A DNA stretch of 64,000 bases, from contig OZ038527.1 in the NCBI GenBank assembly GCA_964036665.1, positions 6,076,001-6,140,000 on the forward strand. Reading direction: 5' to 3'. Numbering within the stretch: position 1 is the stretch's first letter; every line of letters starts with the position of its first letter. The stretch is from Gordius sp. MW1. Lineage: Eukaryota > Nematomorpha > Gordioida > Gordea > Gordiidae. The notes beneath the pieces were generated by a model that had not been told where the DNA came from, searched no databases, and was given only the letters and a program-made list of their open reading frames with translations. The translations under genes were made by a program, and so were the position numbers. Below, one piece after another: positions 32,823-45,752 of the stretch.

Positions 32823-35800
32823 ATGACATCTTTCAAGTCCAAACAGGAGGAAATGGTTTATTGGAAACGCGAGGCCGAAACCTACAAAGCCAAGTATTTT
32901 TTATAATAACACACTTTTTAAACATATTTTTATACTTTTGCGTGATTTTTTATGGTTAAAACAAGATTATTCGCCGTTTATAATACTGGGTTAGTGAAAA
33001 GTAGCTAAGAAACTGCTTTGTGCTTTCGCGTTTTAAGCGTTTTAAGGTGACCACACCAAGATGATACATATTAGTCTACTTAGACTGCTCATGTCATATG
33101 TTTGATATGGTAAATAACGTACCATTAAATTCACCATTTTGAATTTGACAATCTCCCATATCTTTCTGCAGTGTCCCCCCCCCCCTATTGTTGCAACAAA
33201 AAAAAGTAAATTTACCTTCCTGATTGAGTATTTAATAAAATGCAGATGGCATTAAATTGCTTTAACATCACATCATCACGGTTACGAATTGTGTGAATGC
33301 TATATTAATTGCTATGCAATTTATGGGCTCGTTTTTGGTTTATTTTATAATGATGTTTTGAATTTTTAAATAGTTCAAAAAAATTGCATTAAGTTTTAAA
33401 AACACTTTAATTAACAAAAATCACTATAATCGATAAAGCCTTTCCTCATTTGTGCTCATTTAAAAATGGCTGAAAAAACGGTCCATTTATTTAACGCGGA
33501 TGAGCAGTCTATCGAATCTATGGATATAGTAAAATTAAAAGTTAGCCAAATCTATTGTTACCGGTCTACAAGAATTTCTTTTACGTCCCTCAACCTCCTC
33601 TACGCATGTCATTTGTCACCAATCTACTCTGCGGTACCGCTTTTCGTTTGACATTTACCGTCCCTAAACAAAAATATTAATATTTTGAGAATTTAACCTG
33701 TGGCAAAATTTTCATTACATCTTAGATACGTATATAGGGGGACGCAAAAGTTTTGAGTGTTTGGACGAAACAATCGGAGATTTCGTCGTGCGATTTAGTT
33801 TAAAAACGGCCTTGAGTTAGGTTTAAGTTTACTCTGTTTTTTGTTTGATCAAGTTGACTTCTCCATTACACCTCATCCGACCTGAAAAACAATAGTAATT
33901 ATCGCGATGATCACTAACAGCGGTCCCTGCTCACTCAAGCTGCATTTTTTATATTCGATTTAATATAAAGCATTCACTGGTGAAAGCCATGGGCGTTGCC
34001 AGGATTGGAACTAGAGGGGGGGCAATTATGATTTAAGGAGGGGCAAAAGGATAATTTTTCTAAATTTTAGTCATAATTATAAGAAATTTTCAAGAATTTA
34101 TGCATTTAGGGGGGGGGCAGCCGCCTCCCCCTGGCTCCCATGGTGAGAGCACTCAAATAACGCATCTTCTTGTCCGTCCGATTGGGCCATATTTATTCGA
34201 GTCAATTAAACGCTTAACCCCTGATCGCGATTACCGTCATTTCCTATTTAAACTTTTCTCATTATTATACCAAGCTTTTTGCAGCTCGAAATTCGTAAAG
34301 TCTCTCTATCACCCAACTGTGCCTTGCTTTAGTACTACATTTTGACTCAAAATTATTTTTTTCTCTCCTCATAAATTTAACCCCCTTGTCAACAACTCTC
34401 TTTCGCTCCGAGCTGAATATCAATTTTTACACTCGTCCCCTCCCTCCCTGGCTTTTTTTACTTAGTGTCGATGCGCCCTCTACTTCGTTTTTAGTGCAGC
34501 GCTCGAGGCATCTCTATTAGAATTAGACTAGGGGTGATGTGTATACAATTCCTATATATTTGTGGACAAATTACATTGTCTTAGCTTAGTACATGTATGT
34601 GAATTTGAAAAACGCGTCATGGTAAATGGCAATTTCTGCGTTGAAATAAAAAAAAATTATTCTGAAAGCTGACATTTTAATTTAAAGTCAATTATATTGA
34701 GCTAAATTGCTAGAACTCTTACGTACTTTCATAACTAGGTTGCTATATGAAACTGCAGAAATCTGCTTAGTTAGACAAATACTAAATTGTTCTGTTAATA
34801 AAACCTTAAATGAATTCTAAATAATTGTCTTTCAAATTTTAAATGTGTAAAATAACCCTTTTTTAAATGCAATGAACTGTTATTCCTTTCCAGCTTTGCC
34901 TATTTTTTCTAGTATATTGGGGAGAAAGTGAAATGACAAAACTTGGCTATAGAAAAGGGGATTTTTGACCGGACTAGAGAGCGCATTAGTTTTGTACGTG
35001 TTTATATCACATATACCTGGATCTTCCCTGTCCTTTTCCTATTTACAAATTTACCTCGTCCTTCAGCTTTAAGTGCCACTTGGCTAAAGTAGTTTTACCG
35101 ATATGTTCGATGCTTTGAAACAATTGATTAGAGCATAAGCATATTATTAATCACGTCAGTCAGAGTTGCTTAACTTTGTATTTTTCGCTTTTATTTTGCA
35201 TTTACAATGTTATGCGCATACATGGGCGTAGCCAAGGGGGGGGGCAGGGAGGGGCGGCTGCCCCCCTCTAAATCCAAACAATTGTTGAAATTTATTAAAA
35301 TAATGGCTAAAATTTCAAAAAATGTTCATTTTGCCCCTCCCTAAACATCCTTAAATCATTATTGCCCCCCTCTAATTCCAAAGCTGGCTACGCCCATGTG
35401 CGCATACCTTAGTGGCAAATCGAATTTTATGTAATGTGCGATGTTTAGCTTGACAATTGAGTCCACTCGACTTTTAATCAATTTTTAATATTTATACGAT
35501 TTAAAGAATTGATTTTCAATAGTCCATTCAGAACCCATAATTAATTACTTACTAAGTTTTGGTTTGTGTCGAACACCCTTTTAAAAAATGTTTTTAGGCT
35601 AAAATTTAAAATTTGTAAATCCTTTTTTTTATAATTTTATTGCAGGTATCAAGATTTGCAGGAAGAGTACGAAGAGTTTCGGCAGGGAAGTACCGAGCTT
35701 GAGAAAGAGTTGGAATCTCACGTGCAAATATTGGAGAAGGCAAATCAAGACCTCAAAATTAATAACTCCAAACTGTATTCCGAAGTCCAAGCATACAAGG

Positions 35801-38800
35801 TTAGCCCGACGCGCTTACTTTTATCATTATAGGCACGTATATATTGTACCAGCCAGGATTAAATAGAATGCTTGAGTGAATTTAAAAAGTGTAGGACACC
35901 TAAAAAGGCAGCCCCCCTTCCTTTAATTCAACAAAATTAGAGTTTTGCTCGACCCCAGCTCGGCCTAAAAATAAAAATAAAACATTTCAATAAGTTTTGC
36001 ATTTAAAAGTTATCTTCCCATATAGCATGGATTTGATTGTTATTATTGGTAATTCAAGTTAATTAAGAATCCAATTTCTCTTGCTACTATTTATTTGTTA
36101 TGAAATAAATGAGTTTTTTAATATTTTCTTTTTTAATTTATTTTTAAAGTTTTAGTTGCTACTAGGGACATATATGAATACCAAAATGATCAAAAAATTA
36201 AATAGACAGGGGGTAGGGGCTGGTTGAAAGCTATATTCTGTGCGCTGTACGAAAATATTTATTCTATATCGAGTGGGTTTATCAAAAGCATATATTATAA
36301 ATGGTTAGTTATCTCGGTTTAATTCGGGATCGGCTCTCGGGTCGGACTTTCCATCAGTCTGCACCCGAGCCCAAGGCCCGATCATTATATCAGATGTTGA
36401 CTGAGCTCGGCCCAAAAGTCCACCGGGCTTGGTCGGGCTCCGGGCGGCACGTGCAGGGCTCTATTCCTGGCTACGCTTTTGGTTGCACCTAATATAACGG
36501 CACTCGCGATCCTCATAATACTAGAATCGGAATTATTACTTCCCACACATTATAATATTAAGACGAGGTTATAAAATTTTTTGAATTTTGAACACAAATA
36601 TTGTAGCGGAAGGTGGAATCAAGCACGGGCCATTACAAACAAGAAATATCGCGTTTGACGCACGAACTGTCGCAAGCCCTTAGCGACAAAGACTCCCTCC
36701 GCAACTACATTCGCGAACTCGAACAATCGAACGACGATTTAGAACGGGCCAAAAGGTATTTTTCTATTTAAACTAGCCCTCCCCCCCCCTCCTTACGCCT
36801 TTTGTCCTTTAAAATTATGTGCGTGTTTCGTTTGAAATTGTTGCATATTAGTGTGAAGAAGTTGAAGGATTTTGCTCTAAATTTGGTAAATTGCCATATT
36901 AGAGCAACATAGTTGTTATTAAGGCGAGAGTTGTATCTTATCGAATTGGACAAAATTGATAGGATTTAGAAAAGTGTCAATATATCGAATAAAAATGACT
37001 ATTTTGTTTGATTTTTTGTTGTACATTATTCCCCTTTTGTTCGTAATGTGATTTTTCTGCGTTCTGATATCACTTCCCTCTAATAAACTTATGGCCAACT
37101 CAACAAAATGGGCATAGCCAAGGGAGGGGCGGCTGCCCCTTTTAAAAAGTTGTTGAAATTTATTTAAATTATTACTAAAATTTCATCCTCTCTAAATCAT
37201 TATTGCCCCCCCCCCCTTAATCCCAATGCTGGCTACGCCCATGACTGCATTATATATTAAAAGATGGTGGAATTTTAAGGTTCAATGATATTTTAAAAGT
37301 ATGTTTTAAATTTGATTTATATCTTTTTTTGGATCGAAAGGCATTTTATTATTTATTTTTTTAACTGTCATGCAGGGAAGCGGTAGTGTCTCTCGAAGAT
37401 TTCGAACAGCGCCTTAACTTGGCCATAGAACGCAACGCATTCCTAGAATCCGAATTAGATGACAAAGATCAATTGAGCGAAACGGTGCAAAGGCTGAAGG
37501 ATAAAGCCAAAGGTTTTTGATTCAATAGCTAATTTATTTCAATGTCACTATTGAAATTTATTAACACTCACATATCAAGTTTTGAATGAAATTAACCCAG
37601 AACTACTCTTTAATAGTTCTCTTTTAAATAATTTAACACTAGATTTCGACAAATATTTGTTTGAACGGCGTGGGTGATTTAGTTTAAAAATTGAACACAA
37701 TTTACTCGTAGGGGAAAAGCGTTTTTAATAGACCAGCAAGATACATATTTATTATAACATTTTAATCGTGATATTTGTTGTTAGCAAGTTTTAAGATTGG
37801 ATTGATGAAATGATTAGAGAGTTAAATGGATCACAGGGGCCAATTTTCAGGAAACATTATAAAAGTGGAATGAAATCACACGAAATAATGAAGTTAAATG
37901 CGCTAATAGACAAGATGACAATCACGTTAGTAGATAAAACACCATGTAGTAGAATCTGGTTGTAGCGATTGTAGCAACTATTAACGTTTTGTCCTCATAC
38001 CAATTCCCTTAATTTAATTCGTTTTCTTTGGGATTTTTTCTCCACTTTACATTTTGTATCCTGTAGATGGGCTTGACCGAATTATAAAAAGTCTTTTTCC
38101 CCCTACTCATTTCATAAATCCAACCTTACCACAGGTTAACAAATATGCTTACAAAATAACTATATATAATATAATATCCAAATTTTTAGATTTGAAAGAC
38201 GAACTGAGCATTAAAGAAAGGATACTGAGCAGCAGCAACGATAAATTAATCCACAGCACGGCCAGCGCCGCCTCCTCATCTAATCAATTAAATGTCGAAA
38301 TGTTAACTGATCCCCTCCACATATCCCCCTCTTATCACTCCAGTAAATTCTTATTTGCTCGCAAAAATTTGTTAATTTTTTTTGTACGCCAGTATATAGT
38401 AAAAGATGAACTCGTGTTTTTAAACAATTTTGCGTAAAATTCGAAAAAAATCAGTATTAAAAGATATTTTCGAAAATGTTTTTATCATATGAAACAACTG
38501 TATGCACGTAGAAATAATTGGAGTGTGGGGTGGGCGGGCAGTAAAGAATTTTTAATTGGCTTGAAAGCAAATCATTATGCCTCCCTGTTTTTGATGTATT
38601 CTTTATTTTTTAAGCCAAACTAAAAAAATCTCTGGAATTTAGAGTCGTAATCCTATTTAAAAATTTTAACTAAAAGAGCGTGACAAAGGTTAAATTATGT
38701 GAAACTACCATAGACTAATAGACTGCTCATCTTTTATATATTCACGCATCAAAAGTGTTGCAAGAAACAACCGCCATTTTGATAAGTAAAGTAGAGTTTG

Positions 38801-40623
38801 TATAGCGATGGATTGCATTGGACAATAATCATGAATCTTATAACATTAAACAACCCATTTTAATCATTATAGCGATTTTAAAAATTTATCAAACTATAAG
38901 AATTGGCCAAAATTCATGTTTCACTTTTCAAAATGGCTGCCAAAATGTGGAACACTTTTTAAAAGGGAATGAGCAATCTATTAGTCTACGGAAACTGCGC
39001 ATTAACGAATCGGCTAATTTGTGCGTTTCGAAATTTTAGAAATGGAAATCGCGAATCAATCGAACCACAAAGTGGTAACGGTACCCGTTAATAGATTGTC
39101 ACCGCGCGACGCAACTACTAAGTCAGCGGCTCGTACGCTTGTTGAAAACCACAACTCATACCACATGGACGTCGAAGGTTCATACATGTTTTACCCTGTT
39201 GGCCTTTGCCAATTTATTCAATGAGGGTAGCAAATAATGATTTTTCGAAATTTGATGAGAATTTCGTTAAATTATTATTTTTAATGGACTTAGCAGGGGC
39301 GGGCTAGACGCATGTTTGAAACATTTTATATTGTGTTGTGGAGAATCAGAATATTTTCTAGAAGCCGAAGTAAAAACTTAAGTTCGTAGAAAGACTTGTT
39401 ACGGTAGGTTTTATGGGAAGCTTAAAAATGGTTATTTTTTAATGCTTCTTTTTCAGACAGAAGTTCGTATTTTGAGATTATTTCATGCACTTTTTCCAAA
39501 TTGCTTAAAAAATGCAAAGAGATTTTAAATCTATTGTTACGGCCCAAATTAAATCTTGTTTATAGAAGGAAGAGCAAAATTATGCAGCTATCGTTTAAAT
39601 TGTCATCATGCGTGTGTCATTCCCTTTGCCCCTTTTTCTCACTATTTTGCATCTGATCAAACATATTGATCGTAAAAATTCTCAATGAACATAGTTAAAT
39701 TGGAAATTTATAAAAATTTCCTATTTATGTGATTGCTTATAACGCGTTTTCTTTTTAGAAGTTCCCCGTTTATCCGCGAACTCCTCTATAAGTCCACGTT
39801 CATCGTTCGCCGACTCCCCACTCACTCCCTCCTCCCGGATTAATGCTTTAAACGTCGTCAGCGATTTGATCAAGAAAGTGGGGGTAATATACAATTGGAT
39901 TTCGTCGTAGAAATTTATTGTTTAATTAACTTAGAAATAAGCCTTAAATTATCTTTTAATAACCCTCTATCGATTCCGATGTGTTGATTCTTTTCTTAAT
40001 TTAAATCAAAAAAAAAACTATTTAAAACAATTTCATTCTATTTTAATTGTTTTATTTAATAGTTAAATATTTCAATTCTTTTGCTTGCGAATATTCGTAA
40101 TAGAATCTATTACTATTTTGGCAGGCTTTGGAAAATAAGCTGGCATCTTGCCGGACCATATCGGGATTCATGAAACTCAACGGTGCTCACTCCACTAGGT
40201 AAATCCCTTGTTTGCATAATTATCTTTCGCTCCTCAACTTTAGTTGAACATGAGTTTTTCGTGAGCTTAAGTCACCATTCATCGATAGCAAGCTCTAAAC
40301 TTAAAATTTATTATCTTTTTTAAATATAACCACTAATTCATATTGGTTATTTTGCTTTGTAGTTAAGCCGTAAAAGTTACAATTACTAAAATTTTAGTTG
40401 GCCTAAGTAAGCTTGGCAAAAATAAGATCTACTAAATTAGATTTTTTGACATAGCTAACAAAGTCGAGAATTTATAACCTAAACCCAACAAATTTTTGTA
40501 AATATATAAATCTAAATTTCACTCTCTTCAAATTAAAGGGGGCTCGTTAGCAAGGAAAAAAGTTTTGAAACATCGCCTACGACACCCAACGCTGTAATCG
40601 AATCACATGGAGTTACGAGTTAA
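32823..40623 (+). CDS. nudE: NudE homologue (NDE1/NDEL1), dynein-Lis1 cofactor, 9 exons, 361 aa
   Basis: Exons: 32823-32893, 35646-35799, 36607-36755, 37376-37512, 38190-38342, 39040-39177, 39759-39883, 40125-40198, 40539-40623. All junctions keep phase. The N-terminal coiled coil (residues about 10-185) matches the family: [58 protein letters not shown]. The C-terminal part keeps the conserved [20 protein letters not shown] block (human ARISALNIVGDLLRKVG) and NKLASCR. The family binds Lis1 through the coiled coil and dynein, acting at centrosome, kinetochore and nuclear migration (established). Length is close to human NDE1 and NDEL1 (about 345 aa). Exons 5 and 6 encode a Ser/Asn-rich linker that is less conserved and rests on phase and splice sites. 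ATG at 32823 gives an N-terminus of the usual length. Confidence 0.92.
33072..33522. mobile_element. Old family D foldback element with an E-box fragment inside
   Basis: TTAGTCTACTTAGACTGCTC at the left and GGATGAGCAGTCTATCGAAT at the right resemble the family D ends at 38709 and 41935. Inside, 33304-33340 matches the end of the E element (TTAATTGCTATGCAATTTAT, then GGGCTCGTTTTTGG). Lies in nudE intron 1. Confidence 0.5.
33988..34142. mobile_element. Family A MITE
   Basis: CATGGGCGTTGCCAGG start, CTGGCTCCCATG end; flanks GTGAAAGC / GTGAGAGC. In nudE intron 1. Confidence 0.8.
34143..35212. other. Part of nudE intron 1, no feature seen
   Basis: AT-rich intron sequence without recognisable coding or repeat content. 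Confidence 0.35.
35221..35398. mobile_element. Family A MITE, perfect 8-bp TSD
   Basis: TGCGCATA on both sides (35213-35220, 35399-35406). Ends CATGGGCGTAGCCAAGG and GCTGGCTACGCCCATG. Twin of the copy at 27739. Confidence 0.92.
35938..36463. mobile_element. Probable family C (hAT-like) element
   Basis: TAGAGTTTTGCTCGACC on the left and CACGTGCAGGGCTCTA on the right, with GCTCGGCC / GGGCTCCGGGCGG inside. No matching target duplication, so limits are approximate. In nudE intron 2. Confidence 0.45.
37107..37243. mobile_element. Family A MITE, degenerate left end
   Basis: AATGGGCATAGCCAAGG and GCTGGCTACGCCCATG ends. In nudE intron 3. Confidence 0.7.
38709..38990. mobile_element. Family D foldback MITE just upstream of nudE exon 6
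   Basis: Flanks GAAACTAC / GAAACTGC (38701-38708, 38991-38998). Ends CATAGACTAATAGACTGCTC and GAGCAATCTATTAGTCTACG. Inner TTTTCAAAATGGC / CCGCCATTTTG blocks are also inverted. Ends 49 bp before nudE exon 6. Confidence 0.85.
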
Positions 40624-40690
40624 AAGATACCTGCGCCCCCGTCCTCGCCTTCCCAGCTCTAGCCGCTTACGAAATGCGCTAAATTTCGAT

Positions 40691-40696
40691 AATAAA
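40691..40696 (+). promoter_or_regulatory. Candidate polyadenylation signal of nudE
   Basis: AATAAA about 70 bp after the stop codon. Confidence 0.45.
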
Positions 40697-41224
40697 TCTT
40701 CCTTCGTCTTTAACCCTAATACTGATTCCTAGAATATCATACAACATGCACATACCCACTTACACAACTTTACTATAGATGATGATGATACAACCTATCT
40801 ATTTTTCTATCCACCTCGATATATGCATGTACATGTTTGCGCGCATTACATCGCGAACCATTACTTTTGCCACTCGCGTGAGAAGACATTTATTTATTTG
40901 TAATTTATGCTCCCCCGCCTCCCCATTACTTCTTATCATCGCTCCCATATATCCCGTAATAGATAAAACAGGTAATCAATCAAATGTGCCTCAGACTTCT
41001 CGACGTTGCTTAAATTGTTTGATCAGTATTTTGGCAAAGGAAAGTAAAAAAGACCCACATATGAGCGTTGAAAGGCTTGTTGTTTATTTAGCGTTTAAAA
41101 ATTAGATAATTTCTACATTTTAATAATTTTATTGATTATTGTTTAAAAATGGAAACTGTAAAATTACATAGCATCCTATACTTTTATTATTGTGTGGAAT
41201 TCTTAGAGGAATAAATTATGATTA

Positions 41225-41345
41225 TAACCCGCCCGGCCCCAAAGAATATCGCGCTGGGCACGGGTAATATTTAAAAAAATAAATGGGGTTTGGGTCGGGT
41301 TTGATGGGGCAGCCCGAGCTAGGCCCGACTAGATTTCCGCTAAAA
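41225..41345. mobile_element. Family C fragment
   Basis: GC-rich strings CCCGCCCGGCCCC and GGGTCGGGTTTG facing each other within AT-rich DNA; ends not resolved. Confidence 0.4.
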
Positions 41346-41719
41346 TCAATTAGAAAATATTATTTAAATAAACCCAACATATCTTAGATAGATATCTTCG
41401 TACAATGTACATAATATAGCTTTTTTAACTCAAATTAAAACCCCCTGTCTATTAAAAAAATTTGATCTAATTGCAGACTTATATATAATAGTGGCTATCA
41501 GAACCTTTAAATTATGGAAAAATTAATCTTTAACCGTCAAGTAAAATTTATTTTCGAAAAGTTATATCTTTTTTTTAAACTTATCCTTGTTTAAATTAAG
41601 AATCAATAACAATCAATAAATTCTATATATGACAAAATATTCAGACATATACTTTAGCATATGCCTCGCCAGGGGGGGGGCAAATTAAACATCGACAAAT
41701 TTACACGGTAATTTAAATT

Positions 41720-44086
41720 AATTGCTATGCAATTTATGGGCTCGTTTTTGGTTGTCCGTTGTCCGTTACCCTATCTATTTGCATTGGGTATATTAGGTTA
41801 TCGATTTTTAATTGCTATGCATGAGAAAGAGGTGCCCCACCCCTCATCTCTATCTCCCTCGCTGTGTTATTTTTAATTGCTATGCATAAGAGGTGCCCCA
41901 CCCCTCATCTCTATCTCCCTCGCTGTGTTATATACTTAGACTAATAGACTGCTCATCCACTTTTAAAAAGTGTTCCAAATTTTGGCATCCATTTTGAAAA
42001 GTGAATTGCATGGTTAGGTTTATGTTTATAATGGTTTCGGTTATGCCTTATATATTTTTTTTGATATAAAAATGTAAATCATTTTGAGTTTTATCAACGT
42101 GAGCTTTTAAAAATTAAAATATTGGTATGAATATTAATAATTATTTAAAATAATATTAACTTTTATAGCGCCATCTACACTTAAACTTATTTTCTAACAT
42201 GAATTTTGGCCAATTTATATGGTTTGATGAATTTTTAAAATCGCTATAATGATTAAAATGGGTTGTTTTATATTATAAAATCAATGATTATTGACCAATG
42301 CTATCCATCGCTATACAAATTCTACGTCACCTTTCAAAATGGCGGTCGTTTTTGCAACACTTTTGATGCGTTAATATATAAGAGATGAGCAGTCTATTTA
42401 GTCTATGGTTATATATAAGATTTGTTAAATTATCTATTATATAAACATAAATAAAAGTTGTTTACTTTTAATTGCTATGCAATTTAACTAGTTATATAAT
42501 AAGCATAAATAAAAGTTGTTTACTTTTAATTGCTATGCAATTTAACTAGTTTTTGTTATATAATAAACATAGATAAAAGTTGTTTACTTTTAATGCTATG
42601 CAATTTAACTAGTTATATAATAAACATAAATAAAAGTTGTTTACTTTTTAATTGCTATGTAATTTAACTAGTTTTGGGGTTAGAATCCCGGAGTTTTTTT
42701 TGACTCTTATGATTGTTCTTGTTACTATCATTGATAATAAGAATTTTTGGCCGTCCGCTCGCTGCTGACCAATGAAAAAAATGACCATTGGCCAAAATGT
42801 GAATCGAAATTATTTTTTTTGTTTTTTTTTGACTATTATGATTGTTCCTGTTTCTACCATTGCTATTATGACTTTTTGGCCGTCCGCTGGCTGCTGACCA
42901 ATGTTATATAATAAACATAAATAAAAGATGTTTACTTCTAATTGCTATGCAATTTAACTAGTTTTGGGGTTAGAATCCCGGAGTTTTTTTTGACTCTTAT
43001 GATTGTTCTTGTTACTATCATTGATAATAAGACTTTTTGGCCGTCCGCTGGCTGCTGACCAATGAAAAAAATGACCATTGGCCAAAATGTGAATCCGAGT
43101 TTATTTGTTCGTTTTTTTTTACTATTATGATTGTTCCTGTTACTACCATTGCTATTATGACTTTTTGGCCGTCCGTTGGCTGCTGACCAATGGAAAAAAT
43201 GACCATTGGCCAAAATGTGAATCGAAATTATTTTTTTCGTTTTTTTTGACTATTATGATTGTTCCTGTTCCTACCATTGCTATTATGACTTTTTGGCCGT
43301 CCGCAGGCTGCTGACCAATGGAATAAAATGACCATTGACCAAAATGTGATTCGAAAATTGTTTTTTCGTTTTTTTTTGACTATTATAAATTTATATCCAC
43401 TTTTACCGTGTCCTGCCTGCTGACCAATGGAAAAAAATGACCATTGGCCAAAATGTGATTCGAAATTTTTTTTTTCGTTTTTTTTTTACTATTATGAATT
43501 TATATCCACTTTTACCGTGTCCTGGCTGCTGACCAATGGAAAAAAATGACCATTGGCCAAAATGTGTTTCGAAAATTTTTTTTTCCGTTTTTTTGGCTAT
43601 CATTGACTTATAGAGTATCTGTGGGTACTGACCAATAGAGAAAAAGTGACCATTGGCCAAATTTTTGATTTTTTTAATTAAAAATTGTTCAAATTCAACA
43701 AAAAATTTCTCCCAACAATTCTGCAAATTCTTAACATTGTGTTGTTTTATAATATAATGTTTGTTAGACCCATAATCACTAAAGGCCATAAAAACTAATG
43801 TAATACGCAACTAGATGCAAACACTAAATCTAACCCTTGCCTATATTACATTTTGCCGTTATTACATTTTGCCTATAATGGAAAATTTGTATAAATAATT
43901 TATTAATCATTAGGCATTTAATACCCCCCTATAGGCATTCTCGCCCCTTCCCACCTTTCTCGCCCATAAATTGCATAGCAAATATGATACATTTATACGA
44001 AGTACAGATGAGTCGTCCCCCCTTCCCTTCCCCTCTTCCCTTCCCTTCTCCCCCTTCCCACGAGGGCCGAAGGCCCGAGTTTTTTT
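41720..44086. mobile_element. Composite minisatellite-rich element, copy E2 (inverted relative to E1)
   Basis: Reverse complement of E1 with the same block order: AATTGCTATGCAATTTATGG box, GTCCGTTGTCCGTT, two GAGGTGCCCCACCCCTCATC units, the 57-66-bp array (42430-42670), the CCAATGG hairpin array (42720-43640), the ACATTTTGCCGTTATTACAT region and the GGGCCGAAGGCCC hairpin. It is interrupted by a family D MITE at 41935-42407. Without that MITE its length (about 1.89 kb) is almost that of E1 (1.92 kb). Confidence 0.85.
41935..42407. mobile_element. Family D MITE inserted in E2, perfect 8-bp TSD
   Basis: GTTATATA on both sides (41927-41934, 42408-42415). Ends CTTAGACTAATAGACTGCTC and GAGCAGTCTATTTAGTCTAT. 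The uninterrupted target is present in E1 near 7519-7547, where the same sequence reads straight through with one copy of the duplicated bases. Confidence 0.92.
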
Positions 44087-45752
44087 AATTGCTATGCAAT
44101 TTATGGGCTCGTTTTTGGTTGTCCGTTGTCCGTTACCCTCCCTATCTATTTGCATTGGGTATATTAGGTTATCGATTTTTTAAATTAATGCATGAGAAAG
44201 AGGTGCCCCACCCCTCATCTCTATCTCCCTCGCTGTGTTATTTTTTGAATTAAGAGGTGCCCCACCCCTCATCTCTATCTCCCTTGCTTTCGGGCGGGGT
44301 CGGGTTTTAACTGCTACGTTAAATTAATGCATAAGTATATCTATTCGTTTTTGAATTGGGTAACATTGATATTAATTGCTATAATTACCCTATGCCCTCC
44401 ACTACAAGGGCCTATGCCTCTACTGATATGGGTCCCTGTACCCCTACAAAAACCTATGCCTCTATTAATGTGGGTTCGAACCCCGGCGAACGTTCTGAAT
44501 TGCTGGTTCGATTCACGGAGAGGGCAAAAAAATTTTTTTTTTAAATTAAATTAATATATTTTTCCTGTTACTACCATTGATAATATGACTTTTTGGCCGT
44601 CCGCTTGTTCTATTATTGTTTCATTTTATTATATAATAAACATAAATAAAAGTTGTTTACTTTTAATTGCTATGCAATTTAACTAGTTTTTGGGTTAGAA
44701 TCCCGGAGTTTTTTTGACTCTTATGATTGTACTTGTTACTATCATTGATAATAAGACTTTTTAGCCGTCCGCTGGCTGCTGACCAATGAAAAAAATGACC
44801 ATTGGCCAAAATGTGAATCCGAATTTATTTTTTTGTTTTTTTTTGACTATTATGATTGTTCCTGTTACTACCATTGCTATTATGACTTTTTGGCCGTCCG
44901 CTGGCTCCTGACCGATGGAAAAAATGACTATTGGCCAAAATGTGAATCGAAATTATTTTTTTCGTTTTTTTTTACTATTATGATTGTTCCTGTTCCTACC
45001 ATTGCTATTATGACTTTTTGGCCGTCCGCTGGCTGCTGACCAATGGAATAAAATGACCAATGGCCAAAATGTGATTCGAAAACTTTTTTTTCGTTTTTTT
45101 TGACTATTATGAATTTATATCCACTTTTACCGTGTCCTGGCTGCTGACCAATGGAAAAAAATGACCCGAAAATTTTTTTTTCGTTTTTTTACTCTTATGA
45201 ATTTATATCCACTTTTACCGTGTGCTGGCTGCTGACCAATGGAAAAAAATGACCATTGGCCAAAGTGAGCATCAAAATTTTTTTTCCGTTTTTTTGGCTA
45301 TCATTGACTTATAGAGTATCTGTTGGTACTGACCAATAGAGAAAAAATGACCATTGGCCAAATTTTTGATTTTTTTAATTAAAAATTGTTCAAATTCAAC
45401 AAAAAATTTCTCCCAACAATTCTGCAAATTCTTAACATTGATGTTTTATAATATAATGTTTGTTAGACCCATAATCAAATGTAATACGCAACTAGATGCA
45501 ACACTAAATCTAACCCTAACCCTTGCCTATATTACATTTTGCCTATAAATGGAAAATTTGTATAAATAATTAATTAATCATTAGGCATTTAATACCCCCC
45601 TATAGGTCTCGCCCCTTCCCACCTTTCTCGCCCATAAATTGCATAGCAAATATGATACATTTATACGAAGTACAGATGAGTCGTCCCCCCTTCCCTTCCC
45701 CTCTTCCCTTCCCTTCTCCCCCTTCCCACGAGGGCCGAAGGCCCGAGTTTTA
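44087..45752. mobile_element. Composite element, copy E3, directly abutting E2
   Basis: Starts again with AATTGCTATGCAATTTATGG right after the terminal hairpin of E2, so E2 and E3 are head-to-tail. The 57-66-bp array is reduced to one unit (44640-44695), the CCAATGG array is present (44780-45360), and the GGGCCGAAGGCCC hairpin closes it near 45740. At 44285-44570 it carries about 280 bp not seen in E1 or E2. Confidence 0.85.

Noticed and set aside
43403-43810. 135-aa open frame in E2 (and its E1 counterpart)
   Set aside because: Part of the repeat, uses a non-ATG start, low in complexity and disrupted in E3; not convincing as a gene.
44460-44520. tRNA-like sequence with GGGTTCGAACCCC and GGTTCGATTC
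   Set aside because: B-box-like motifs only; no A box or cloverleaf could be formed. At most a decayed SINE piece.
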